Assembly: GCF_003711805.1 (NCBI RefSeq)
Contig: NZ_QXCP01000007.1
Span: 1,070-65,069, forward strand
Length of the DNA stretch: 64,000 nucleotides
Reading direction: 5' to 3'
From: Brachybacterium sp. EE-P12
GTDB lineage: Bacteria; Actinomycetota; Actinomycetes; Actinomycetales; Dermabacteraceae
Every line of letters starts with the position of its first letter. Position 1 is the stretch's first letter. Of the stretch, positions 51,876 to 63,615 are shown piece by piece. Position numbers and translations under genes: made by a program. The notes beneath the pieces were generated by a model. That model had not been told where the DNA came from and made no database searches. It worked only from the letters and a program-made list of their open reading frames with translations.

Positions 51876-53387
51876 TCAGATGGTCAGCGGGTCCAGGTAG
51901 ACGTCGACGACCGCGCGGGTACCTCCCTCGGGACGATCCTCCCAGGTCAGCGTGCCGCCGAGCTGCCCCTGCACGAGCGTCAGGGCGATATTCGTGCCGA
52001 GCCCGGTCGGCTTCGCGGCGCCCATCCCGTTGCCGTCGTCCTCGATGCAGATCACGAGGTGGGATCCCGTCCGCTCGCTGCGGATCGTGAGCGTCCCGCC
52101 GGTCTCGGAGAGCCCGTGCTCGACCGCGTTGGTCGCCAGCTCCGTGACCACGAGCGCGAGCGGCGTCGCCTCCTCGGCGCGGATCGTGCCGACCCGCCCG
52201 ATCTTCTCCGTGCGCACCTCGACCTGCGCATCCGCGATCTGCGGCGTGCCCACGCGGTGCACGGTCGCGCTGGCGGCGTCGACCGCGAGCCGCAGGCACC
52301 GGTCGATCACCTCGTCGAAGTGGACCGCCTCCTCGGAGCCCTGCAGCAGCGACTCGTGCACGAGGGCGATCGTGGAGACGCGGCGCATCGCCTCGGCGAG
52401 CGCCTCGCGGGCCTCGTCGGTCTTCATCCGCCGCGACTGCATCCGCAGCAGCGCCGCGACGGTCTGGAGGTTGTTCTTCACCCGGTGGTGGACCTCGCGG
52501 ATCGTCGCGTCCTTGGTGATCAGCTCGCGCTCCCGCCGCCGCAGCTCGGTCACGTCGCGCACGAGGATCACGGCGCCGGTGCGCCGGCCGTCCTCGGTCA
52601 GCGGCACGGCGCGCAGGGAGAGGGTCCCGCCGCGGGCCTGCATGTCCGAGCGCCAGGCGGCCCGGCCCATCAGCACCAGCGGCAGCGACTCGTCCACGGG
52701 GCTGCGGGACTGCAGCACCTCCGTGGACAGCTCGGCGAGGGTGGCGCCGGTCATGTCCCCGTCGATGCCGAAGCGGTGGAAGGCCGAGCGGGCGTTCGGG
52801 GAGGTCCACTTCACGACACCGGCCTCGTCGAGCTCGACCACGCCGTCGCCCACCCGGGGCGCGCCGCGGCGAGGCGGGATCGGGGCGCCCTCGATGGGGA
52901 ACGCCCCGTTCTGCAGCATGTCCAGCAGACGCGCGCCGAGGAGGCGCTGATGGATCTCGTTGTCGCTCGGGGCGCCCTCGGGCTCCGGCGACTCGGCGGC
53001 GAGGACGGCGAGAGTGCGTCCGTCCTTGCGGACCGGGACGAGCACGCCGGTCGCGCTGCGGCCCTCCCGCTGGATCGGGGTGGGCTCCGCGGCGGGATCG
53101 CCGCCGGCGAGGAGGCGGGAGATCTCCGCGCCCTCCGGGTCCGGCGCGGATCCGTCGTCGGCCCGGTGCTCGGTGCCGACGGGGTCCTCGTAGTACACGG
53201 TCGAGCCCGTCGCCGGGCGGCAGTGCGCCACGGCCAGCGGCCCCTCGTTCTCGGCCAGCCACAGCACGAGGTCGGAGCGCAGCAGGTCGGAGAGCAGGTT
53301 CCAGTCCCCGACGAGGTGCTGCAGCCAGTCCGCCTCCTTCTCGGTGAGATCGCGGTTGTCGGCGAGGAACTTGGACAGAGACGGCAT
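51876..53387 (-). CDS. pdtaS: Cytosolic sensor histidine kinase (PdtaS-like)
   Basis: A 503-residue kinase without membrane segments. It has an N-terminal GAF-like domain, a PAS-like part around 180-285, then the HisKA_2 phosphoacceptor REVHHRVKNNLQTVAALLRM and an HATPase domain with VTELATNAVEHGLSE. This is the PdtaS layout; in mycobacteria it works with the antitermination regulator PdtaR and senses copper and nitric oxide. No pdtaR is in the window. The ATG at 53387 is 6 nt after TATCCT, suggesting a leaderless transcript. Confidence 0.9.
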   Translation of the reverse strand: MPSLSKFLADNRDLTEKEADWLQHLVGDWNLLSDLLRSDLVLWLAENEGPLAVAHCRPATGSTVYYEDPVGTEHRADDGSAPDPEGAEISRLLAGGDPAAEPTPIQREGRSATGVLVPVRKDGRTLAVLAAESPEPEGAPSDNEIHQRLLGARLLDMLQNGAFPIEGAPIPPRRGAPRVGDGVVELDEAGVVKWTSPNARSAFHRFGIDGDMTGATLAELSTEVLQSRSPVDESLPLVLMGRAAWRSDMQARGGTLSLRAVPLTEDGRRTGAVILVRDVTELRRRERELITKDATIREVHHRVKNNLQTVAALLRMQSRRMKTDEAREALAEAMRRVSTIALVHESLLQGSEEAVHFDEVIDRCLRLAVDAASATVHRVGTPQIADAQVEVRTEKIGRVGTIRAEEATPLALVVTELATNAVEHGLSETGGTLTIRSERTGSHLVICIEDDGNGMGAAKPTGLGTNIALTLVQGQLGGTLTWEDRPEGGTRAVVDVYLDPLTI

Positions 53388-53522
53388 GGGCCAAGGATAG
53401 GGGTCCCGACCCCGTCGTCCGCGAATCGCCCACCCAGCCCCCGGCCCGGGTCCGCGACGGGTCCGGCGGACGGCTCCCGCTGTTCTAGGCTGGCGCGGAA
53501 TCGTCCCGAAGGAAGGACCCCG

Positions 53523-54029
53523 ATGAAGCTCCGCGAGACCCTGCACCTGCCCCTGCCTGCCCGCGCCGCCGCCGTGATGTACGCCGATGCGCAGTACACG
53601 GCGATCCGGCGGGACACCCTCGGCGCCACCGACGCGTCCTCGCACGTCGACGGCGACCCCTCCGGCGCGTTCACGGTCACCTCCGAGCTGTCCCTGCCCA
53701 CCGACCGAGTGCCGGACATCGTCAGGCCCTTCGTCGGCTCCTCGGTGACGGTGCGGGAGGTGCAGACCTGGTCCGCGCCGGGCGAGGACGGCTCCCGCAC
53801 GGGCACGATGCGGCTGGACGTCGTGGGCACCCCGGCCGGTCTCACGGCCACGCTGCGGCTGCGGACGGCGGATCAGGAGCGCAGCGAGGTCGAGATCGAC
53901 GGCGACCTGGTGGCGAAGGTGCCGCTGCTGGGGCCGCGCATCGAGAAGGCCGCCGTGCCCTACGTCTCCACGGTGCTGCGCGCGGAGGAGCGTTCCGCGG
54001 CGACCTATCGGGACCGGCAGGGCGCCTGA
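53523..54029 (+). CDS. DUF2505 domain-containing protein
   Basis: A 168-residue DUF2505 protein, of the START/SRPBCC-like fold seen in actinobacteria. The sequence starts MKLRETLHLPLPARAAAVMY and contains the paired strands ELSLPTDRVPDIVRPFVG and a late helix near KAAVPYVSTVLRAEERSAATY. Function unknown; the fold suggests lipid or hydrophobic ligand binding. A GAAGGA site lies 8 nt upstream of the ATG. Confidence 0.82.
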   Translation: MKLRETLHLPLPARAAAVMYADAQYTAIRRDTLGATDASSHVDGDPSGAFTVTSELSLPTDRVPDIVRPFVGSSVTVREVQTWSAPGEDGSRTGTMRLDVVGTPAGLTATLRLRTADQERSEVEIDGDLVAKVPLLGPRIEKAAVPYVSTVLRAEERSAATYRDRQGA

Positions 54030-54042
54030 GGCCGACGGCCGT

Positions 54043-54489
54043 TCAGCCCTCGGTCGTGGCTCCGTCCAGATAGGCGAGCGCATCCGCGGCCTCCGTGGCG
54101 TCGAACCACAGCAGAGCGGGGTCGGTGTCGTCGGCCTCCGCCGCGGCGGCGTCGAGCTCGGTGACGTGGAAGCTCGCGATCCTCGCCGAGGCGGAGGAGA
54201 CGAGCACCGTGCCGAAAGCCCCGCCGTCGGCGGCCTCGCCGAGCGCGGCATCGGGGACGTCGGCCGCGACGACGAGCGCGCGCTGGTTCGCGGAGCCGGT
54301 CCCGTAGGCGACGTGGACGGCGTCCTGCAGCGCCTCGTACTCGAGGTCCTCGAGGTCCTCCCCCGGGAAGCCGCGCTGCGCCGCGGCGGTCACGGCCCAG
54401 GCCGGGCGGCCCTCCGCGAGCTCGAGCCGGGTGCTCGCGAGCTCGAGCGCGGCACGGTCCGGTGCGGTCAGCGGAAGGTAGATCCTCAT
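54043..54489 (-). CDS. DUF6912-like actinobacterial protein
   Basis: A 148-residue protein starting MRIYLPLTAPDRAALEL, with AWAVTAAAQRGFPGEDLEDLEYEAL and a VVAADVPD motif. The pattern matches an actinobacterial family labelled DUF6912 that is often encoded next to tad-related genes. No catalytic motif is evident. GAGGA lies about 8 nt upstream of the ATG. The gene for the TadZ-like ATPase lies 12 nt away. Confidence 0.7.
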   Translation of the reverse strand: MRIYLPLTAPDRAALELASTRLELAEGRPAWAVTAAAQRGFPGEDLEDLEYEALQDAVHVAYGTGSANQRALVVAADVPDAALGEAADGGAFGTVLVSSASARIASFHVTELDAAAAEADDTDPALLWFDATEAADALAYLDGATTEG

Positions 54490-54501
54490 GGCGTCATCCT
54501 C

Positions 54502-55740
54502 TCACCCGCCCGCCGTGACGTCGGCCTTCTCCTCCGCCGCGGTCGAGCTCTCCTGCGCGGGGTCCGGGACGAGCAGGGAGGAGGCGATCTCGCGCAGCCC
54601 TCGGCGCAGCGCGGAGCGTGCGGCGGCCTCGGACAGCAGCGCCCCGTCCCAGGCGGCGGTGCGGCAGGAGACCGGGTCGTCCGGCAGCAGGTGCAGGGAG
54701 TCGACCGGCATCCGGGAGGCGATCAGCTCACGGATCCGGTCTCCGGGCACGGGTGATCCCGCACGGTTGACGATGACGTGCAGCTCCTCCACCCCGAGCT
54801 CCTGCAGCCGGGTGTGATCGCGCAGCAGGCGCGTGATGCTCACCGGGTCCGCGGCGACCACCGCGATCACGGCGTCGGCGGCTTCCAGGGCGCTGAGCGC
54901 CGCGGCGTTGCGCTGGGGCGCAGCGGTGTCGTAGCTGAGCTCCTCGTCCTCCTCGAGGACGGGTGCGATGTCCGCCACGACGATCCCGCCGCGCCGGCGC
55001 AGGGCGCTCCACACGCCGTCCATCGCCCCGCGGCGCAGCTCGGCCCATCGCGCGGGCACGCCGATGCCGCTGAGCAGGCGGAGATTCGTCTGGACGACGG
55101 GAAGGAGCGCGTCGAGGGTCTCCTCGGTGAGGGTGTCGCGGTCGTGGGCGCGAGCGGCGGCGACGAGCCCGGGCGCCTCGTCGAGCACTCCGAGCATCTG
55201 GCTGAGCGAGGGGCCGTAGGTGTCGGCATCCACCAGGACGGTGCCGTGCCCGGCGAGCGCCGCCTCGGCGGCCAGGTTCGCGGCGACGGTCGAGCGGCCG
55301 GGCGCTCCTGCGGGACCCCAGACGGCCACCAGTCGTCCGGTCTCCCGCTCCGATGCCGGCTCCTCGCCCTCCTGCACCCAGCCGGAATGCTCCTCGTCGG
55401 AGGAGACCGCGGCGGTGACGGCGGCGAGGATCTCCTCGATCGGCGCGTCGGCCTCGAGCACATGGCGCAGGCCGACGGTCGTGCCCTCGGCCTCCTCGCG
55501 GGAGCGCAGCCCGATCACGGCCGCGCTGCGGAGCATGGAGGCGACGGCGTCGCGGCTGAGCCCGCGCACGGACAGGTCGATCAGCACCACGTCCCCGATG
55601 CCCGCGGCGACCACGGCGAGGGTCTCGGTGAGGTCGGCGCAGCGCCTCACCACCCGTGCCGGGCGGGTGCGGTCCATCGCGAGGTCGTGGACGATCCGCA
55701 CCTCCTCGCTGCCGGAGGCGCACAGGACGATGTCGATCAC
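54502..55740 (-). CDS. TadZ/CpaE-like ATPase
   Basis: A 412-residue MinD-superfamily ATPase with an N-terminal receiver-like part (about 1-115) and a C-terminal ATPase. The deviant Walker A is WGPAGAPGRSTVAANLA, with R in place of the usual K; TadZ-type proteins often show such changes. A DADTYGPSLSQMLG segment follows. TadZ positions the pilus machine at a cell site. The GTG start at 55740 overlaps the CpaB-like stop (GTGA). It serves the tad cluster at 37.9-43 kb. Confidence 0.85.
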   Translation of the reverse strand: MIDIVLCASGSEEVRIVHDLAMDRTRPARVVRRCADLTETLAVVAAGIGDVVLIDLSVRGLSRDAVASMLRSAAVIGLRSREEAEGTTVGLRHVLEADAPIEEILAAVTAAVSSDEEHSGWVQEGEEPASERETGRLVAVWGPAGAPGRSTVAANLAAEAALAGHGTVLVDADTYGPSLSQMLGVLDEAPGLVAAARAHDRDTLTEETLDALLPVVQTNLRLLSGIGVPARWAELRRGAMDGVWSALRRRGGIVVADIAPVLEEDEELSYDTAAPQRNAAALSALEAADAVIAVVAADPVSITRLLRDHTRLQELGVEELHVIVNRAGSPVPGDRIRELIASRMPVDSLHLLPDDPVSCRTAAWDGALLSEAAARSALRRGLREIASSLLVPDPAQESSTAAEEKADVTAGG

Positions 55741-56378
55741 GGCGTGACTCCGTGGGCTCCGGGCACCCCGATGACGTCCAGGCGCTCGTCCTGGGAGAGC
55801 ACCTCGAGCACGGCGGCGAGATCCTCGGCGGGCACCAGCACCTCGACCGACATCGAGCGCATCCCCAGCGAGCTGCCCTCGTCGATGCGACGCACGACGG
55901 CATCGGGCACCAGCAGCTCCGCCTCGCCCGTGCCGCCGTCGGCGACGGAGGGCGAGGTGTGCCACAGCTCCACGGATGCTCCCGCGACCACGGACTCGGC
56001 GACGGTCTGCTCGACGGGGATCACCACGGGCCGCAGCGGGACGTCCCCGCTCTGTCCGACGGCGGAGACGGGCAGGAGCTCGCCGGCCTGGACGGCCGCG
56101 GTGGCGACGGCGCCCTCGGGGATGGCCTCGAGCGTGCCGATGTACTGATCGCGGTGATCCCCGAGCCGGAGCTCGACGGTCGCGAGGTCCGCGCTCTCCA
56201 GCGGATCGCCGGGGACGATCGTGCCGCGGGCGACGAGCACCGGGGTGGTGGCAGAGAGTCTCGAGACCAGCAGCGCCCCCATCAGCACGCTCGCGAGCAC
56301 GAGGACGATCCCGACGATCAGGCGCGGATCCTTCCATCGCGGTCGGCGCAGCCTCATCACCGGTGCATCGGCCCCCAC
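55737..56378 (-). CDS. SAF-domain protein (CpaB/RcpC-like)
   Basis: A 213-residue protein with one transmembrane segment (about 22-43) and an extracytoplasmic SAF domain with ARGTIVPGDPLESADLATVEL. CpaB helps pilus assembly in Tad systems. ATG 56384 would sit right on the Shine-Dalgarno; GTG 56378 has GGAGG 6 nt upstream and is the better start. It is coupled to the TadZ-like gene. Confidence 0.83.
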   Translation of the reverse strand: MGADAPVMRLRRPRWKDPRLIVGIVLVLASVLMGALLVSRLSATTPVLVARGTIVPGDPLESADLATVELRLGDHRDQYIGTLEAIPEGAVATAAVQAGELLPVSAVGQSGDVPLRPVVIPVEQTVAESVVAGASVELWHTSPSVADGGTGEAELLVPDAVVRRIDEGSSLGMRSMSVEVLVPAEDLAAVLEVLSQDERLDVIGVPGAHGVTP

Positions 56379-56486
56379 TGTCATCCTCCGGCCCCTTCGT
56401 CCGTCCCCTCGGCGTCGGCCCGCTGCTGACGGACCTGACGGGAGGTTACGGCAGTCCGGGCCGGGATGGGGGCGGACCGCCGTCGT

Positions 56487-56544
56487 TGTGGACAGCCCAG
56501 TCCGCAGGACGATCCCCTCCTCCGAGACGCCGGGGCTGTCCACA
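56487..56544. promoter_or_regulatory. 12-bp inverted repeat between cpaB-like and HTH genes
   Basis: TGTGGACAGCCC (56487-56498) and its exact reverse complement (56533-56544) flank 34 nt in the divergent intergenic region. The arms contain the TGTGGACA word seen elsewhere. The dyad sits about 110-170 nt from the CpaB-like start and 75-130 nt from the HTH start, so one regulator could act on both genes. Confidence 0.55.
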
Positions 56545-56618
56545 TCCCGGGGGCGGGTGCCCCGGCGAGGTGAGAGACTGTGCGCAGCACTGCCCCGTCC
56601 CGGCCGGAAGGATCATCG

Positions 56619-56858
56619 ATGCCGCCACGCTTCGTCCCGCTCTCCGATGTCGCGGAGACGCTGTCGATCTCGGCCTCGCAGGCCTACGCCCTGGTGCGCT
56701 CGGGCGAGCTGCGGGCGATCAAGGTGGGCGGTCGCGGTCAGTGGCGGGTCGAGGTCAGCGAGCTCGAGTCCTACATCGAGCGCAGCTACCGCCGCACCGA
56801 GGCGCTCCTCGAGGAGGAGCGGGCCCTCGAGCGCGACGCCGCCGAGGGACGCTCCTGA
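56619..56858 (+). CDS. Small helix-turn-helix protein (HTH_17/BldC-like)
   Basis: A 79-residue regulator. The MerR-like winged HTH covers about 1-50 (FVPLSDVAETLSISASQAYALVRSGELRAIKVGGRGQWRV in two stretches), with a following helix to residue 79. This is the excisionase/BldC-type fold, but no phage genes are near, so a chromosomal regulator is more likely. The ATG has GGAAGGA 6 nt upstream. Confidence 0.8.
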   Translation: MPPRFVPLSDVAETLSISASQAYALVRSGELRAIKVGGRGQWRVEVSELESYIERSYRRTEALLEEERALERDAAEGRS

Positions 56859-56892
56859 GCCGTCGCGGAGCCTGAGCTCCGGCGCGGTCCGC

Positions 56893-57438
56893 TCAGCGCG
56901 GCAGCACGGCCAGCAGCGAGTCCGTCGTCACGGTGAGCCGCGTGGAGCCCGGCACGCTCGCGGACTCCCCCGTCGGCAGCGAGAGAACGTCCAGGGTGTC
57001 CGCGCCGACGGCGGCGATCCGCCCGAGGACTGCCCCCGCGCTCGTCTCCAGCCGGACCACGCTGCGATCACGCGCGATCTCACGCAGCACAGAGCCGAGC
57101 CCGAGCGGCGAGCGCAGCGTGGCTTCCGCGGGCCGCGCCCGGGAGGAAAGCCCCTCGACGATCCCGATCGCGGCCAGCGGCACGACGGCACGCTGCGCGC
57201 TGCGGGTCTCGCGCAGCGCCACCCACTCCGCTCCCACCTCCTGCACGACGCCGGACAGGCGCAGGTCTGCGCCGATGTGCACGGTCAGCTCGCGCTCGCC
57301 CGCGCCGCGCAGCCGATCGGCCAGGGTGAGCTGGGCGCGCTCGGCGCGCGCGAGATCCTCGGAGACCGCCCGCAGCTCCTCCTGCTCATGGTGCTCGAGC
57401 CGCCCCTCGAGGTCCTCGAAGATCCTCTCGAAACGCAT
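56893..57438 (-). CDS. Conserved hypothetical actinobacterial protein
   Basis: A 181-residue protein with a helical start (FERIFEDLEGRLEHHEQEEL) and a beta-rich second half. Relatives in actinobacteria are sometimes labelled Fis-family regulator, which I do not find convincing since there is no clear DNA-binding motif. TAGAGT ends exactly 6 nt before the ATG, indicating a leaderless transcript. The convergent HTH gene ends 34 nt away. Confidence 0.7.
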   Translation of the reverse strand: MRFERIFEDLEGRLEHHEQEELRAVSEDLARAERAQLTLADRLRGAGERELTVHIGADLRLSGVVQEVGAEWVALRETRSAQRAVVPLAAIGIVEGLSSRARPAEATLRSPLGLGSVLREIARDRSVVRLETSAGAVLGRIAAVGADTLDVLSLPTGESASVPGSTRLTVTTDSLLAVLPR

Positions 57439-57552
57439 GGGCTCACTCTAGAGCGCCCGGCCTCCGCGAAGGGCGGCCCCCGCGACGAGCGGTGCGACCT
57501 CTCCTCCACAGCCGCCTCGGATCAACAGGCGCGCTCGAGGCGGTTGCGTCCC

Positions 57553-57611
57553 GCATCACACCCGGCTACCTTTCTGCATACGCGATCGAATCGCAGCAAA
57601 CTGCATCAAAC
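57553..57611 (+). promoter_or_regulatory. Phased direct repeats and AT-rich island upstream of the LysM gene
   Basis: In the 239-nt gap, three near-identical 9-mers read GCATCACAC (57553-57561), GCAGCAAAC (57593-57601) and GCATCAAAC (57603-57611). They start 40 and 10 bp apart, so all lie on the same face of the helix. A dyad GCGAT-cga-ATCGC (57582-57594) overlaps. Local AT content is far above the surroundings. Likely operator DNA. Confidence 0.55.
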
Positions 57612-57677
57612 GACATCCACGATGAGGACGTCCGTCGGAGGAACCGGCGGCGACCCGGACGAGGCGAGGGGACGGTC

Positions 57678-58664
57678 ATGGGGGACAGCGGACAGGCGCA
57701 GGGGGCGCGGGGAGCGGGGACCTCCCTGCTGGGCACCGTGCTCGCCGGCGGCGGTGCGTGCGCGATGAGCGCCGCGGCGGCGAGCCTTCGCCGCGGGACC
57801 CGGGGCGTGCACGGCCAGGAGCAGCTGATCGGCTGGATGCTGCTCGGCCTCGCCGCGGCGGGCGCTCTGCTGTGCCTCTATCTCGCCCTGGTATGGGCCC
57901 TGGCCGCCGCGATCCAGCTCGCCGGTCCCGCGGGACGCCTCGGCCGGGTGCTGCTCCCGGCGCTGCGGGTGCTGGCGCCGCGCCTGGCGCGCCGAGTGAG
58001 CATGGGCGCGGCCGTCGCGACCGCCGCCACCGGGCTGGTGCTCGGCCCCGCGCTCGCGAGCGAGCAGGTCCCCGGCGGGCCCGAGGAGCGTCCCACGGTC
58101 CTCCAGACCTCGCAGCTGCTGCCGGAGGAGGATCCCGTGGCGGCCCACGAGAGCGAGGACGGGCCCGAGGAGCCCCTCCCCTCGCTCGGCTGGGGCGGTG
58201 ATCCCGCGCAGGGAGCGGCCGAGCCGGAGACGGCCGACGCGGAGGAGCCCCCTGCCGAGGAGACCGCCGCCGGGGCGGGAGCCGGCGACGAGGACGCTCC
58301 GCGCGGCGCGCAGGAGTCGACCGACTCTAAGACGCCGCCCGCCGGCGTCCCGGAGGAGTCCGACGCCCCCGACGGGGGCGACGCCGCCGCCCAGGATCAT
58401 GGGTCCGAGGAGGGCACCGGTCGCGACGCCGACGAGGAGGCCGACTCGACGCGGCGCACCGTGGTGGTCCAGCCGGGGGACTCGCTGTGGTCCATCACCG
58501 ATGACGTGCTCGGCCCCGCGCCGGAGGATCCCGCGCTGCTGGCGAGCTCCTGGCCGCTGCTGCACGAGGCGAACCGCGCCGTGATCGGGGACGATCCCGA
58601 TCTGCTGCGGCCCGGCCAGGTGCTCACCGTGCCGGCCGCGCTCGACGAGGAGGCGGCGTCATGA
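57678..58664 (+). CDS. Membrane protein with C-terminal LysM domain
   Basis: A 328-residue protein: two hydrophobic segments (about 50-82 and 108-128), a long acidic, proline-rich linker (about 130-270), and a C-terminal LysM (about 270-325) with VQPGDSLWSITDDVL and a late LRPGQVLTVP. LysM binds N-acetylglucosamine, so the protein probably attaches to peptidoglycan. It is coupled by ATGA to the Rv3235-like gene. GAGGGGA lies 6 nt upstream of the ATG. Confidence 0.85.
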   Translation: MGDSGQAQGARGAGTSLLGTVLAGGGACAMSAAAASLRRGTRGVHGQEQLIGWMLLGLAAAGALLCLYLALVWALAAAIQLAGPAGRLGRVLLPALRVLAPRLARRVSMGAAVATAATGLVLGPALASEQVPGGPEERPTVLQTSQLLPEEDPVAAHESEDGPEEPLPSLGWGGDPAQGAAEPETADAEEPPAEETAAGAGAGDEDAPRGAQESTDSKTPPAGVPEESDAPDGGDAAAQDHGSEEGTGRDADEEADSTRRTVVVQPGDSLWSITDDVLGPAPEDPALLASSWPLLHEANRAVIGDDPDLLRPGQVLTVPAALDEEAAS

Positions 58665-59062
58665 GCACCACTGATCAGCGTCCCGTCCACGCCGCTGTGC
58701 GACCCGGCGCTCGCGCGTCCGAGGATCCGCTGCTGGTGGAGCGGATGATCGAGCCGGTCGCGCGCCGGGCGGTCGAGATCATCCGCGACATGTGCCCGGC
58801 CAGCGCCCTGTCGCGCCTGGTGACCCCCGAGGTCGCGCAGACCCTGGCGCGACGGGCGGCGCTCACACGACGGCTGCGCTCCGCGACGGGCTATGCGCCG
58901 CCGCGCCAGCTGGTCGTCACCGGCGTGCGCACCTGCGTGGTCAATCCGCAGACCGTCGAGGCGAGCTGCGTGCTGCGCGAGCCGGACCGGGCCCGCTTCC
59001 TCGCCATGCGCTGGGAGCTGCGGCACACCGGGTGGCGGGTGACGGTCCTCGAGATCGGATGA
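58661..59062 (+). CDS. Rv3235-family protein
   Basis: A 133-residue protein of the Rv3235 family, which lies near secA in actinobacteria. It contains VERMIEPVARRAVEIIRDM and a C-terminal half with ATGYAPPRQLVVTGVRTCVVNP and WELRHTGWRVTVLEIG. The function is unknown. The start overlaps the LysM stop by 4 nt. Convergent with secA; the gap is only 9 nt. Confidence 0.8.
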   Translation: MSTTDQRPVHAAVRPGARASEDPLLVERMIEPVARRAVEIIRDMCPASALSRLVTPEVAQTLARRAALTRRLRSATGYAPPRQLVVTGVRTCVVNPQTVEASCVLREPDRARFLAMRWELRHTGWRVTVLEIG

Positions 59063-59071
59063 GAGGGACGA

Positions 59072-62119
<3,048 letters not shown>

Positions 62120-62140
62120 TCGTGTGCTCCCGTAGGTGTT

Positions 62141-62152
62141 GGGGACGTCCCC
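62141..62152. promoter_or_regulatory. Palindrome in the secA leader
   Basis: GGGGACGTCCCC is a perfect 12-bp palindrome, about 22 nt upstream of the secA GTG and inside the expected 5' leader. It could act as a protein-binding site or a small hairpin that modulates translation. Confidence 0.4.
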
Positions 62153-62282
62153 ATGGACGGCTGATGCCGGACCCATCGTAAGCGTCACCGTCGTGAGAGC
62201 AGAGCACCTGCGGGCCTCCTCACCCGGCGGGCCGCTCGCCAGGAGGCGGCCGACGGGCGGCACACCGCCGTGCGCGGGGCGT

Positions 62283-63536
62283 TCAGCCCGCTGCGATCGC
62301 GGCGGCCAGCGGCGAGGAGAGCGCGCCCGTCCCCGCGCCGGTGGCCACCTCGATGCGCTCGAGGCCCTGCCAGCGCGCGGCCAGGTCGAGCTCCTCGGCG
62401 AGAGCGGCGGCGACGTGGTCCGCTCCCGGGCGCTGCCGGGCGGGAAGGTGCGGGAGCGGCTCGGCGAAGGCGCCGCGCACCTCGAGCACGCCCTGCTCCC
62501 GGTCGGCGCGGAGATCGACGCGCGCGGGGATCACGTCGCCCAGCAGGAACAGCAGGGAGTAGTAGCCGGTGGTGCGCCGGTGGGCGGGGGTGTAGATGCC
62601 GATGCGGTAGTCGACGTCGAAGAGGTGCTCGAGGCGGGGCCGGTGGAAGACGAGCGGGTCGAAAGGGCTCACGAGCGCCCTGGCCCGCAGCGGGCCCGGT
62701 CCGGGCGCCTCGCGGTGGCGCAGCAGGGTGCGCGTCCCGGTGGGGTGGGCGACCTCGACCTCCTCGAGCTCGCCGCCGGCCAGGAGCTCCGCCACGGCCG
62801 GGCGCGTCTGCGCGGCGGAGAGGCGGAAGTAGTCGCCCAGCGAGCTCTGCTCGGCGATGCCGAGGGAGCGTGCGGCGAGGGAGACCAGGCGCCGCACCGA
62901 CTCCGCCTCGGGCGGCGGGGACGTCTCGCGGGGCGCGGCGGGGACGTAGAGCCGTTCGAACTGGGAGGTGCGGCCCACGCAGTCCAGCTCCCCGCTGCGG
63001 AAGAGGTACTCCACGGCCCACTGGCTGCGGGTGCGGCGCCACCCCCAGCCCTCGCCCCGCTCGGTGTCGCCGAGGTGGCGGGTGACGGCGGCTGCGCTCG
63101 CGGGGCCGATCTCCTCGAGCGCCTCGCGGACGCGGGGGAACAGGTGCGGGGAGGTGGTGGCGATATCGCGCAGCACGCCCCAGTCCCTCTGCGAGGTCGC
63201 GCGGCGGCGGAAGTCCAGCAGCGCGCTGACCTCCTCGGTCGCGAAGGCCGCCTCGTGGGCGAGGGTCTCGTGGACCAGACGGTGGCGTCCCGGTCGGGAG
63301 GCGCGGTCCAGGGCGGCGGGGTCCCAGATCCCGGCACGGGTGAAGACGGGCAGGTGGTGCGCGCGCACGAAGACGCTCACCGAGTCGATCTGCAGCAGCT
63401 GGGTGCGCGCGAGCGTGCGGACCAGGGCGCGCCTGCTCCCGGCCACCGACGGCATCGCGGTGCGCCGCGCGCCGCCGATCCCCTGGGCGCGCAGCGCGAT
63501 GCGCCGGGCCGCGGTCCAGCTCAGCCGATCGGCCAT
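62283..63536 (-). CDS. YcaQ/AlkX-like winged-helix DNA glycosylase
   Basis: A 417-residue member of the YcaQ/HTH_42 family, which includes interstrand crosslink repair glycosylases. Typical segments are [50 protein letters not shown] and [23 protein letters not shown]. Catalytic residues could not be confirmed. The ATG at 63536 fits the family start (MADRLSW); a longer frame to 63587 is unlikely. Confidence 0.85.
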   Translation of the reverse strand: MADRLSWTAARRIALRAQGIGGARRTAMPSVAGSRRALVRTLARTQLLQIDSVSVFVRAHHLPVFTRAGIWDPAALDRASRPGRHRLVHETLAHEAAFATEEVSALLDFRRRATSQRDWGVLRDIATTSPHLFPRVREALEEIGPASAAAVTRHLGDTERGEGWGWRRTRSQWAVEYLFRSGELDCVGRTSQFERLYVPAAPRETSPPPEAESVRRLVSLAARSLGIAEQSSLGDYFRLSAAQTRPAVAELLAGGELEEVEVAHPTGTRTLLRHREAPGPGPLRARALVSPFDPLVFHRPRLEHLFDVDYRIGIYTPAHRRTTGYYSLLFLLGDVIPARVDLRADREQGVLEVRGAFAEPLPHLPARQRPGADHVAAALAEELDLAARWQGLERIEVATGAGTGALSSPLAAAIAAG

Positions 63537-63561
63537 GGGCGGGCTCCCGCTGAGCGCACGG

Positions 63562-63599
63562 ACGGGCGGGAGGGCGCCGTGCGGCACCCTCCCGCCCGT
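63562..63599. terminator. Hairpin terminator of hpf
   Basis: ACGGGCGGGAGGG (63562-63574) and CCCTCCCGCCCGT (63587-63599) form a perfect 13-bp stem around a 12-nt loop, 16 nt after the hpf stop on the leftward strand. It separates hpf from the YcaQ-like gene. Confidence 0.78.
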
Positions 63600-63615
63600 G
63601 GGAGCAGGGTCTGCG

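Noticed and set aside
56619..56858. Excisionase of a prophage or integrative element.
   Set aside because: No integrase, attachment site or phage gene lies near, and the neighbours are conserved core genes.
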